Positions 1 to 6,089 of a stretch of DNA of 6,543 bases are shown here, piece after piece. Below the pieces are notes generated by a model. That model had not been told where the DNA came from and made no database searches. It saw only the letters and a program-made list of their open reading frames with translations. Location: NCBI GenBank assembly GCA_023512665.1, contig JAILZC010000053.1, forward strand, positions 1 through 6,543, written 5' to 3'. The stretch comes from Candidatus Bipolaricaulota bacterium (GTDB lineage Bacteria > Bipolaricaulota > Bipolaricaulia > RBG-16-55-9 > DRXL01). Within the stretch, counting starts at the first letter, position 1; each line of letters starts with the position of its first letter. The translations under genes were made by a program, and so were the position numbers.

Positions 1-136
1 GCTCTGCCCCGTGCTCTTTGGCCAATTTGAGCTTCTTGGGCAGCTCTTCGTAGAGAATCCTCCGGTACTCCTCGAGCTTCTTCTTCTTGAGCTCGTAGCC
101 TTCTGGGGTCAAGACAATATCTGTTGTCGTTGCCAT
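1..136 (-). CDS. greA: GreA-like transcription elongation factor, N-terminal part (cut by window edge)
   Basis: Only the first 45 codons are present; the gene runs off the low-coordinate edge. The protein starts MATTTDIVLTPEGYELKKKK, and LTPEGY followed by a charged helix ending in AKEHGAE is the usual opening of GreA/GreB factors (LTxEGYxxLxxEL...AREHGD). The visible part is the first arm of the N-terminal coiled coil. The acidic tip that enters the RNA polymerase secondary channel and the C-terminal FKBP-like domain would lie outside the window. By family, the protein rescues backtracked polymerase by stimulating transcript cleavage. The ATG at 136-134 is supported by AGGAGG 9 nt upstream and a sigma-70 promoter further up. 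GreB or a Gre-like paralogue cannot be excluded from 45 residues. Confidence 0.82.
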   Translation of the reverse strand, partial: MATTTDIVLTPEGYELKKKKLEEYRRILYEELPKKLKLAKEHGAE

Positions 137-145
137 ACGCCTGCC

Positions 146-151
146 CCTCCT
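146..151 (-). promoter_or_regulatory. Shine-Dalgarno site of the greA-like gene
   Basis: The minus strand reads AGGAGG 9 nt before the ATG at 136-134. It fixes the start of the greA-like gene and is the strongest ribosome binding site in the window. Confidence 0.75.
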
Positions 152-161
152 CGTTTCTCAT

Positions 162-188
162 CGGAACGTGAGCGTCTGAATCGTTCCG
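162..188 (-). promoter_or_regulatory. Inverted repeat in the greA leader
   Basis: CGGAACG (162-168) and CGTTCCG (182-188) form a perfect 7-bp inverted repeat around a 13-nt loop. It sits in the predicted untranslated leader, between the promoter's -10 box (230-235) and the Shine-Dalgarno site (146-151). It could fold as an RNA hairpin near the ribosome binding site or act as a protein-binding dyad. There is no U-run, so it is not a standard terminator. A function is inferred only from its position. Confidence 0.4.
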
Positions 189-229
189 GTTGGATACATT
201 CTTGTCGGATTGGGGTCGGTGTGCCCCAT

Positions 230-258
230 ACTATAGCACAATTTTTGCCCCAGTGCAA
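230..258 (-). promoter_or_regulatory. Sigma-70 type promoter for the greA-like gene
   Basis: On the minus strand, TTGCAC (258-253) and TATAGT (235-230) are separated by exactly 17 nt, close to the TTGACA/TATAAT consensus. The predicted transcription start near 223 gives a leader of roughly 85 nt before the ATG at 136. The promoter lies just beyond the repeat that ends rnpA, so greA appears to have its own transcription unit. Confidence 0.7.
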
Positions 259-270
259 GGACGGAGTCCG

Positions 271-350
271 TTCCCCCTCATCCCTCCCTTCTCCTCCGCT
301 TGCGGAGAGGGGCAGGGAGAGGTGAAGGGGACGGGGGTGAGGGTGAAGAG
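271..350. repeat. G/C-skewed palindromic repeat element overlapping the 3' end of rnpA
   Basis: The plus strand switches abruptly from a C/T-rich arm (271-299) to a G/A-rich arm (302-350). The core is a perfect hairpin, CTCCGC (294-299) and GCGGAG (302-307). The outer ends also pair, CCCTCA (275-280) with TGAGGG (338-343). The two arms share CCCT/AGGG blocks with imperfect pairing between. Small interspersed repeats with CCCTCACCC...CCTCTCCC...GGGAGAGGG...GGGTGAGGG composition occur in many bacterial genomes, and this looks like one. It could also act as a transcription barrier or weak terminator after rnpA, though there is no clean U-run. Only one copy is present in the window, so repetition elsewhere is an inference. 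Confidence 0.6.
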
Positions 351-682
351 AGGGCTGCCAGGGCTTCTACAAAGCGCCGACTGATCTGGGCGTTCGTGAG
401 GGCGAGCACCTCGGGGCGGGGCTGAATGATTACATCGAGCCCTGCGGTCAGCTCCGGATGGAGGCGAAATGCCTCGCGGAGGATCCTCTTGAGGCGGTTG
501 CGCACGTGGGCCTTGCCCAACTTCTTACCGACGCTAATGCCTAGACGCCCTGGCTCTGTTGGGCTTTTCCGCACGTAGAAGATGCGAAAGAGCGCATCTT
601 GATAAAGCTGGCCGTGCTCGTATATATGCTCGAAATCGCAGCGCCGCCGGATGCGTCGGGTGCGCGGGAATGTGAAGGACAT
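278..682 (-). CDS. rnpA: Ribonuclease P protein component
   Basis: This 134-aa basic protein is the protein subunit of RNase P, which works with the catalytic RNA to mature the 5' end of tRNAs. Family features are the N-terminal FPRTRRIRRRCDFEHIYEHG (F5-G24), the core KKLGKAHVRNRLKRILREAF with the signature RNR at 61-63, and DVIIQPRPEV at 83-92. The conserved domain ends near L111. Residues 112-134 (SSPSPPSPSPLPAPLRKR...) are low-complexity, unlike the family, and coincide with the palindromic repeat, which also supplies the TGA stop. The ATG lies 3 nt after the TAA of the ComEA-like gene with no good ribosome binding site, so translation is probably coupled. rpmH, its usual upstream neighbour, is absent. 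Confidence 0.93.
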   Translation of the reverse strand: MSFTFPRTRRIRRRCDFEHIYEHGQLYQDALFRIFYVRKSPTEPGRLGISVGKKLGKAHVRNRLKRILREAFRLHPELTAGLDVIIQPRPEVLALTNAQISRRFVEALAALSSPSPPSPSPLPAPLRKRRRREG

Positions 683-685
683 AGC

Positions 686-1018
686 TTATCGAGGAGGGCC
701 GAGGCGCACACGCCCCTTGAGCTGTTCGAATCGCTTCGGCCCGATCCCGCGAATCTCTAAAAGTTCTTCAATAGTCTTGAAGCCCCCATGCTTATCGCGG
801 TACTCGATGATGCGCTGAGCTAAGACCGGCCCGATCCCCGGAAGGTCTATCAGCTCATCGAGCGTCGCGCTGTTCAGATCGAGGGGCTCGGTGAGCTTTG
901 TGATAAACTGAGCGATCTGAGGCTCCGGAGCGAGAGCTGCTCGTGTCCAGAGGACGCTCATGAGGGCGAGCGCTATGAAGCCCATCAGCACAAATTTGTC
1001 TGATCTATACAGAGTCAT
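686..1018 (-). CDS. ComEA-like helix-hairpin-helix protein with N-terminal membrane anchor
   Basis: The 110-aa product has a hydrophobic segment at about residues 9-24 (FVLMGFIALALMSVLW) that should act as a signal anchor. A short linker and two helix-hairpin-helix motifs follow, LPGIGPVLAQRIIEYR (59-74) and IRGIGPKRFEQLKGRV (89-104). The DLNSATLDELIDLPGIG entry is typical of the ComEA/HhH1 family, which binds DNA without sequence specificity. ComEA proper is the envelope DNA receptor in natural transformation. No other competence gene is visible, so only a membrane-tethered DNA-binding role is inferred. I chose ATG 1018 because it forms an ATGA overlap with the TGA of the upstream gene (1017-1015). 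A possible start at 1060 would add 14 residues buried in that gene. rnpA follows after 3 nt. Confidence 0.85.
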   Translation of the reverse strand: MTLYRSDKFVLMGFIALALMSVLWTRAALAPEPQIAQFITKLTEPLDLNSATLDELIDLPGIGPVLAQRIIEYRDKHGGFKTIEELLEIRGIGPKRFEQLKGRVRLGPPR

Positions 1019-1554
1019 GGCAAGAGTTCTTTGATGCGCTTGATCCCTTCGGTCTCCCAAACTAGGACGAGCTTCGGTGGGATCGGACGATATTTATCTA
1101 AGCTGAACTTCATGCGATAGAATTTTACAAAGAGCTTTTGCAATCGGGCGCGCAGGTCGGGGTTTTTCTCGAAAAGCTCGCGCTTCTCCGCGCAGAGCTG
1201 TTCAACTTCTTCGAGATAAAATTCGACTTGAGCCGCTTGGCGGAAGAGCGCCTCAGCGTGAGCAGAGTCAGAGCCGTTGAGGTTTTCGACGGCTTCTCTC
1301 CAGAGCCTGCGGCGCATAAGTTCTTGCTGGGCACGCAGCTTCATGCGCTCGGCCTGCTCTTGGTAGTATTCGAGCTGTTTGGAGGGGAATTCTAAGAGAT
1401 GGCACCGGCAGTCCGGGTGCAAGGGGGGCTTATGCTGTGGGTCTTCAGAGATCTCCCCGTGATGGCTCAGGCACTCCTCGCACGTGAGGAAGTGCACCTG
1501 GGCGTAGAACTGAAAGTACTTTTCGGGTCTCTGCTCAAAGAGCGCCATAGCCAT
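1015..1554 (-). CDS. Uncharacterised protein with CxxC...HPxCRC zinc-type motif and long helical region
   Basis: I do not recognise a named family for this 179-aa protein. Near its N-terminus it has C25-x2-C28 followed by G33-E34-I35 and then H46-P-D-C49-R-C51. This arrangement (CxxC...G...HPxCRC) resembles the C-terminal motif of phage Mu gpF / SPP1 gp7 head-morphogenesis proteins and probably binds a metal. From about residue 57 to 150 the sequence is rich in E, K, R, L and Q and looks mostly alpha-helical, possibly coiled-coil. No signal peptide or membrane segment is seen. The ATG at 1554 is preceded directly by an in-frame TGA, so the start is here or at ATG 1548; neither has a good ribosome binding site. 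It overlaps the ComEA-like gene by ATGA, so the two are probably co-translated. Confidence 0.75.
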   Translation of the reverse strand: MAMALFEQRPEKYFQFYAQVHFLTCEECLSHHGEISEDPQHKPPLHPDCRCHLLEFPSKQLEYYQEQAERMKLRAQQELMRRRLWREAVENLNGSDSAHAEALFRQAAQVEFYLEEVEQLCAEKRELFEKNPDLRARLQKLFVKFYRMKFSLDKYRPIPPKLVLVWETEGIKRIKELLP

Positions 1555-1561
1555 TCACGAG

Positions 1562-1660
1562 CTAGAAATCCCGGTCTCGACGGTGATTGCCTAACACTGT
1601 AGCCTCCGGTTTATAAGCCACCGGGTCATGGATTACACGGATGTGGGCCATATCTGCCAT
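1562..1660 (-). CDS. Possible small ORF or leader peptide (29-32 aa)
   Basis: The ORF reads MADMAHIRVIHDPVAYKPEA and continues to residue 32, ending at TAG 1564-1562. The second ATG (1651-1649) is the likelier start because AAGGAAGG at 1668-1661 lies 9 nt upstream. An extended -10 promoter (TGGTATACT) sits correctly spaced before that. The first residues (MAHIRVIHDPV) recall the start of some small conserved proteins of the antitoxin/DUF2283 sort, but the rest does not continue that way. It could therefore be a degraded remnant, a true micro-protein or a leader peptide. Its stop lies 7 nt before the ATG of the 179-aa gene, so it could drive coupled translation of that gene, which lacks its own site. 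Similarity is from memory and weak. Confidence 0.4.
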   Translation of the reverse strand: MADMAHIRVIHDPVAYKPEATVLGNHRRDRDF

Positions 1661-1668
1661 CCTTCCTT
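1661..1668 (-). promoter_or_regulatory. Ribosome binding site of the small ORF
   Basis: The minus strand reads AAGGAAGG 9 nt before the ATG at 1651. It abuts the other possible ATG at 1660, which favours 1651 as the start. Confidence 0.45.
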
Positions 1669-1677
1669 GACCTTGCA

Positions 1678-1686
1678 AGTATACCA
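1678..1686 (-). promoter_or_regulatory. Extended -10 promoter for the small ORF / 179-aa / ComEA-like / rnpA unit
   Basis: The minus strand carries TGG-TATACT (1686-1678), an extended -10 element, with a predicted start near 1671. The -35 region is weak: GTCGCA, 18 nt above, matches three of six consensus bases. Everything from 1660 to 278 is tightly packed on the same strand, so this would be the promoter of the operon that ends with rnpA. Confidence 0.5.
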
Positions 1687-1718
1687 AATGGTCTTGGGTA
1701 CTGCGACGCACTAAGATT

Positions 1719-3668
1719 TCAGACATCATCGTCGTCGTCCTCTCCTGGCGTCTCGTGTCGTGACTTTTCCATCTCGCGCAGCGCCTCTTGAATTGCTTTG
1801 AGTTCTTTGGCGGTGATGTCCCACAGTTCGGCGGCGACTTGGTCGATCTCGGCTTCTAATTGAGCGACCGTGTCAGTCAGCCCCTTGGCCGCCGCTTCGT
1901 GGCAGCGGCGGGAGAGGTCGGCTAGCTGAGAGTGAAGCTTGTTCGCTGGATTGCATTTAGGAATTGCTATCTTCTGTATATCGCTTGGATGATACCGTTG
2001 GGTTTGCACTCCTACAGATGAGGCGTGAAGCGTCGTGAGAACAGGATGAGAATTGAGTAAAGCAGCGACAAAATGAGCTTCATTTTCGTTATCACATGGT
2101 ATCAATCTCATGGTTACATCTGGTAATATCTGCTTCACGCCGCCGTCCGCAACTTGCGAAGGGCCGATCACAGCGCATTGAAATATCTCGGTCAGGTCCT
2201 TAAAAACAACCTTCCACTTGCTCATCGTGTACGGGCCGACGTTGTACATGGACCAGAATGGGTCTTCCGGCGAAAAATATTGACGATAGCCAGAACGCTT
2301 GCGAAGCTGTTCTTCAAATTTCTTGAAGTACGCGTACGTCTTGTGGTACTTGCGTTTCATCTCGGCTTCGGGGATGACCGCGAGTTTGTCTGTGCGGTTC
2401 GCCAAGATGATGTACGCCGACGGCTCAGCCCGCCAGCGTTGCACATCCCGCCCGCGCAGCAGAGGATAGACCAAATCCGGCTCAATTGCCATCTGGACTT
2501 TTTCGACCTTGATCTTGCCCGCGTCATGAAGGTTCTCGATCAAAAGATCACCGTTGGGCAAAGGCTGGAGAATCCGAACCCAGTAGACGCCATTCAGCCC
2601 TCCGCTGTTCACCCCTTCGTATGCTTTGTAATCACTCTGGCCGATGGCTTTCTGAATTCCCGGCAGGGCTGCTTCTGGTGCCGTCAGCCAAGGAGAGGTC
2701 GGCTGCTGGCGATCTACGGGGATCGCCGCCAGCTCGCGGCGTTCCGTGGCTCTGAGAACTTCATCGAGCGTGAAATCTTGATCAATGCGGCCTGTCGCTC
2801 TCTTGCGCCACACAACATAAGGAACTGGATACTGAAAAGGCTTTGAAGACTTGCGGCAGACGAAGACTGCTGTCCGGTTGGTCGCGCCTTCAAAGGGCTG
2901 AAAGTCGCTCAGGTCATCCACATGCACCATCTGCAAGTACACAGCTTGCCCTTGCTTGTCGTATTTGAACGCTCTGAATCCTTCGCCGCCTCCCTTGGTT
3001 TTGAAAACCGATTGGGTGATGACAAACCCTAATGATCCCCCAGCCTTTAAGTAGCTGTCATGGGCTACGTAGGCCATCAAAATCGAAATGTCGTCCTTTG
3101 CCCCACCCAACTTGGCCTTATAACCCTTGTGGCGAAATAGATCGTATGCTTGCCAAAGTGGCGCGATGTCTTGACGATAGCCCTCCGGCAAGCTCTCCCA
3201 GTTGACCCACGGCGGATTGCCCGCTACGTAGTCTACTTTTTCTGTAAAGAGCGGTGCAAAGGCGTTTTTAATGATTCTAGCCCAGATGCCGTTCTGATTA
3301 TCTCTGTCCAGCTTTTTCAGCTTTGTATAGAGTCTTTTGTGCAGATCGGGAATCTCAATCGAAACCCTCTCTTCCTGACAGCGGGCGAGAAATTCTTCGG
3401 CCGTGTACTGATTCCGAATGCAGGACTCCAAAAGATCAGCATACCTGCCGATCTGCTCACGACTGCCCAAGACTTCCGTGGGGATGATAAATTCTGCGGC
3501 GGCGGTCTTGAGGCTTTTGGCCGTCCCCAGCTTGGAACCGGAGAAGAGCTCGCCGTACTCTGCCGGCGTCATGATCGAATCGCACAGATAGACGGGCAGT
3601 TCGACTCGCTGGGCGTAGCGCAGCAGATCGCGCAACGCGATGAGATAGTTCGTGCGCGCGGCCATCAC
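1719..3668 (-). pseudogene. C-terminal fragment of the Type IIG enzyme: NPPW motif and target recognition
   Basis: This 649-aa open frame begins at GTG 3668, but the native reading frame extends back to AAT 3680 (NPLAVMAARTNYLIAL), so the GTG is an internal valine. It carries VYLCDSI, a helical insertion of about 100 residues, then AGNPPWVNWE (catalytic motif IV), GGSLGFVITQSVFKT (motif VI-like), and a C-terminal half (VYPLLRGRDVQRW, YIILANR, PFWSMYNVGPYTMSKWKVV) typical of Eco57I-class target-recognition regions. It lacks the SAM-binding motif I, which is on the middle fragment in another frame. Confidence 0.82.
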
Positions 3669-4671
3669 TGCTAATGGATTGGAGATCGAAGCCGATGATG
3701 TTGCGCAAGATTTTTTTGACTAACTTGGCCTCGCCGTAGCCGCACTCGTGCCGGTGCTCAGCAAACCATTCTTTGATGCGATTGATCGCCAATACTAAAA
3801 ACGTCCCGGAGCCGCAGGCCGGATCGAGCAGACGCTTGTCGGGATCGCCCACATAGCCTAATTCACTGAGCACGTGCTCCGCCAGCCAGTCGGGGGTATA
3901 GTACTCGCCCAGGTCGTGACGCACGCTCTTGGGGAAGAGCTGCTGATAAAGTTTTTTGAGCAAATCTCGGCTCTCAGTGGGCTCGACGCTCAAGGTGCTG
4001 GGGTCGTACTCATCTAAGCGTTTGACGATCTCCCAAATAACCTCGGCGACGCGCTCATCCCACGCGGCCAAATACCAAGAGAAGAGATCGCCTTCGAGGA
4101 AGTTGGTGATCCCCAATTGTGTCCAGATGCCGCCCTGCTCGAGCTGTTCCATCTCGCGCTTGAGCTCCGTGGCCGTCGGAGCGCCGACGCATCTCTTAAT
4201 CGTCGAGACTGCCAGCGGACTGAACGAGGAGACCACTTCAGCCGCTAAGAACTTCATGAAGACGGCATAATACGTGTGCACGGCAAAGAGCAGCTCCGCG
4301 GGTTTTGTTGCTTTGGACAGGCCGTAGTGCTCGGCGAGCTTCTTGATTTTCTCGTTCTGGCATTCGACGTCGTAGCCGCAGACCTCGCCGAAGAGAATCT
4401 TCCATTGATTGAAGAACGTCCGCGCTTTCGGGTTATTTGTCTGGGAGATCACTTCATAGAGTTGCCGGATGCCCCTCTGGGCAACGGAACTCTCCGAGCC
4501 GAAGTCTGCCGCTAAGTGATCGGGCGTGAACGATTTGCCCTGCGCGCCCAGTGAGATCAATGCGCGCAGCAGGCGCTCGACAGTGTGGGGCGTGATCGGC
4601 TTGGGGTCTTCAATTTCGAATTGCTTCCCGCGCCGGCGCACGAAGAGAATTCTTTGAGCGTCCGTGCCCAC
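3457..4671 (-). pseudogene. Middle fragment of the Type IIG enzyme: linker and methyltransferase motif I
   Basis: After the TGA, the first possible start codon in frame is GTG 4671, so re-initiation would give a 404-aa product without the nuclease motif. Its first 330 residues are native (residues 123-452 of the full enzyme): a helical linker, LGEYYTPDWLAE typical of Type I-like methyltransferases, and the SAM-binding DPACGSGTF. After GFDL at 3682 the frame is wrong, and the last 74 residues (QSISSDGRAHELSHRVARS...) are not protein-like for this family. It lacks the NPPW catalytic motif and should be inactive alone. Confidence 0.8.
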
Positions 4672-4845
4672 GCCAAAGAGTTTTCCGGGCTCGATCTTTT
4701 CTTCTCGTTGGAAGTCACTGAAACGCTGTTTAATCTGTTCAATGAGCGCCTTGGTACTGGGGGCGTTCAGGCTTTCAGATAATTTGCTAGATCCCCTGGG
4801 CGCTTTGTACTCGATGATAACGCCGGCGTATTTGGAATCTACACG

Positions 4846-5037
4846 TCAGCCGGCCAAGCCGTACTCGTGACGCCCTCTGATCTGAAGCCCTGCTTCCTCA
4901 AGAAAACCTTCGATGAGCTTATTGCACCCGTGACGCACGTCCTCTTCAGAGTGAGCTGACTCCGCAATGGAGCGCATCTGGACCGCGAGAGCGGCCGCGC
5001 GCTCGGTGATCAAGGCTTCTAGATTTCGATAGGGCAT
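4846..5037 (-). pseudogene. N-terminal fragment of the Type IIG enzyme, ending at the in-frame TGA
   Basis: This 63-aa fragment starts MPYRNLEALITERAAALAVQ and ends HEYGLAG before TGA 4848-4846. It contains the helical lead-in of the nuclease domain but stops three codons before the catalytic aspartate. Reading continues in the same frame after the stop as RVDSKYAGVIIEYK, so no frameshift is needed to join it to the next fragment. A single G-to-T change (GGA to TGA, Gly to stop) would explain it. The start at 5037 is the first in-frame ATG and lies 14 nt after a perfect TATAAT. Confidence 0.8.
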
Positions 5038-5051
5038 AGGAACTGATGCCT

Positions 5052-5080
5052 ATTATAAGAGAGAGTAGTCATGAGGGCAA
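5052..5080 (-). promoter_or_regulatory. Sigma-70 promoter of the Type IIG gene
   Basis: The minus strand has TTGCCC (5080-5075), a 17-nt spacer and a perfect TATAAT (5057-5052) between the mraY stop (5085-5083) and the ATG at 5037. The predicted start near 5045 leaves a leader of only about 8 nt with no Shine-Dalgarno site, so the mRNA would be leaderless or nearly so. Confidence 0.7.
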
Positions 5081-5082
5081 CG

Positions 5083-6078
5083 TCAGCGATACGCCAACAG
5101 TCCCAGCACCGCCCCCATGGCAGCGATGATCCAAAATCGCAGAGTGATCAAGCCCTCAGGCCACTCTTGATTGGGCAGCAGAAACTCATAGTTCACGCCG
5201 CGAGCCCGCTCAAAATGATGGTGCAATGGAGAGATTTTGAAGACCCTCTTCTTGAAGAGCTTGAAACTCAGCACTTGCACGATCACCGAGAGCGTCTCGA
5301 TCACGGGGATGAACGCGTTGAGGGGCAAGAGAAGCGCCGTATCGGTCACGAGTGCCAACGCCCCCACTAGCCCGCCGAGCGCAAACGAGCCCGTATCTCC
5401 GAGAATAATTCTCGCCGGGTGCGCGTTCCACCAGAGAAACCCCAGCAGCGCCATCGCCGCGAGCGCCGTAATATTTAAGAGCGCGAGCTCGTTCTGAAGA
5501 TGCAGAATCACGCCATAAGCCCCCAGGGCGATGAGCGCCACGCCCGCTAAGAGCCCGTCTAAGCCGTCGGTCTCGTTGAACGCGTTGATCGTGCTGATAA
5601 AGATCATAAAGATCAGCGCGACGGAGAGGGCCGGCGAGAGCGCGACGATCTCCCCGATGAACGGGATGCGTACCGACGACGCGATCTCAAGCGCGAGCGC
5701 AGCCCAAGCGAGCACGCCGCAAGCTATCGCTTGGAGGAGCAACTTATAGCGTCCTGGGAGTCCTTGGGCGTGGCGCTGGAAGATCTTCAGCCCGTCATCG
5801 AGCAGCCCGATCAGCCCGAAGCCCAGCGTCGCTGCGCCGACGAAGAGCGCCTTTGGGCTGAGTGCTGCATGATCGAGCAGTGCGAGCACCGCCCAGCTTC
5901 CGAGAAACGCGAGCACGAGTGCGACTCCTCCGGCGGTGGGGATGCCCTGCTTATGGGTGTGTATTTCTGGGCCGTAGTCGCGGATGGGCTGGCCGATGCG
6001 TTCGCGCTCCTGAAGCCCAAGCCAAAGACGGCTCAAGAGTATACTAGCGAAGAACGTCCCCAGGCTCAACCACCACAT
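5083..6078 (-). CDS. mraY: Phospho-N-acetylmuramoyl-pentapeptide transferase (lipid I synthase)
   Basis: This integral membrane enzyme transfers phospho-MurNAc-pentapeptide from UDP to undecaprenyl phosphate, making lipid I for peptidoglycan. With ATG 6078 the protein is 331 aa with about ten hydrophobic segments. Diagnostic motifs are GPEIHTHKQGIPTAGG (36-51), LLDD (92-95), NAFNETDGLDGLLAG (165-179), ILGDTGSFALGG (225-236) and PLHHHFE (284-290); the last separates MraY from WecA-type relatives. After HHHFE there are about 13 extra residues (RARGVNYEFLLPNQ) before WPEGLITLRFWII, compared with E. coli. I prefer ATG 6078 to the upstream ATG 6168: the 30 extra residues are not MraY-like and span the predicted promoter. 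No murF or murD is visible, so it is outside a dcw cluster as far as the window shows. Confidence 0.93.
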   Translation of the reverse strand: MWWLSLGTFFASILLSRLWLGLQERERIGQPIRDYGPEIHTHKQGIPTAGGVALVLAFLGSWAVLALLDHAALSPKALFVGAATLGFGLIGLLDDGLKIFQRHAQGLPGRYKLLLQAIACGVLAWAALALEIASSVRIPFIGEIVALSPALSVALIFMIFISTINAFNETDGLDGLLAGVALIALGAYGVILHLQNELALLNITALAAMALLGFLWWNAHPARIILGDTGSFALGGLVGALALVTDTALLLPLNAFIPVIETLSVIVQVLSFKLFKKRVFKISPLHHHFERARGVNYEFLLPNQEWPEGLITLRFWIIAAMGAVLGLLAYR

Positions 6079-6089
6079 AGACGAGAGCC

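Larger units (their letters stand above)
1719..5037 (-). pseudogene. Type IIG (Eco57I-like) restriction-modification enzyme, broken by a nonsense codon and a frameshift
   Basis: Joined across two lesions, the three fragments give one protein of about 1105 residues, normal for single-chain Type IIG enzymes. The order is: N-terminal PD-(D/E)XK nuclease (D67...E76-Y-K78 in RVDSKYAGVIIEYK), helical linker, LGEYYTPDWLAE, SAM-binding motif I DPACGSGTF (405-413), GFDL/NPLAV (449-457), catalytic NPPW (607-610), then a C-terminal target-recognition region and an acidic tail (GEDDDDDV). Such enzymes methylate adenine in a target sequence and cut unmethylated DNA nearby. Residue 64 is TGA (4848-4846), and one extra base at about 3681 shifts the frame. 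The length, 3319 nt, is 3 x 1106 + 1, as expected for one inserted base. It has its own promoter, which fits an acquired cassette. Assembly error is an alternative to real decay. Confidence 0.85.

Noticed and set aside
11..325. Plus-strand open frame of 104 aa at the start of the window
   Set aside because: It runs antisense to the greA-like start, its promoter and the repeat, has no family-like sequence and changes composition at the repeat.
271..350. Standard rho-independent terminator after rnpA
   Set aside because: The hairpin is strong but lacks a following U-run on the minus strand, and its composition fits an interspersed repeat better.
1019..1060. Longer start for the ComEA-like protein at 1060
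   Set aside because: The extra 14 residues lie wholly inside the upstream gene and precede the anchor; the ATGA overlap at 1018 is the usual coupled start.
2154..2846. Plus-strand open frame of 230 aa inside the Type IIG gene
   Set aside because: It is antisense to the target-recognition region, whose protein sequence is clearly family-like; there is no promoter or ribosome binding site, and it is rich in Arg/Leu/Val as expected of a shadow frame.
3150..3674. Plus-strand open frame of 174 aa across the frameshift region
   Set aside because: It is antisense to NPPW and the NPLAVMAARTNY region and has no recognisable domain.
3678..3690. Programmed frameshift or phase-variable tract in the Type IIG gene
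   Set aside because: No slippery heptamer, homopolymer or short tandem repeat is present at CTCCAAT, so simple mutation or sequencing error is more likely.
4846..4848. TGA read as an amino acid (recoded genetic code or selenocysteine)
   Set aside because: rnpA, the 179-aa gene, mraY and the Type IIG gene all end in TGA at sensible places, so TGA is a stop here; there is no selenocysteine-type context or expected Cys at this position.
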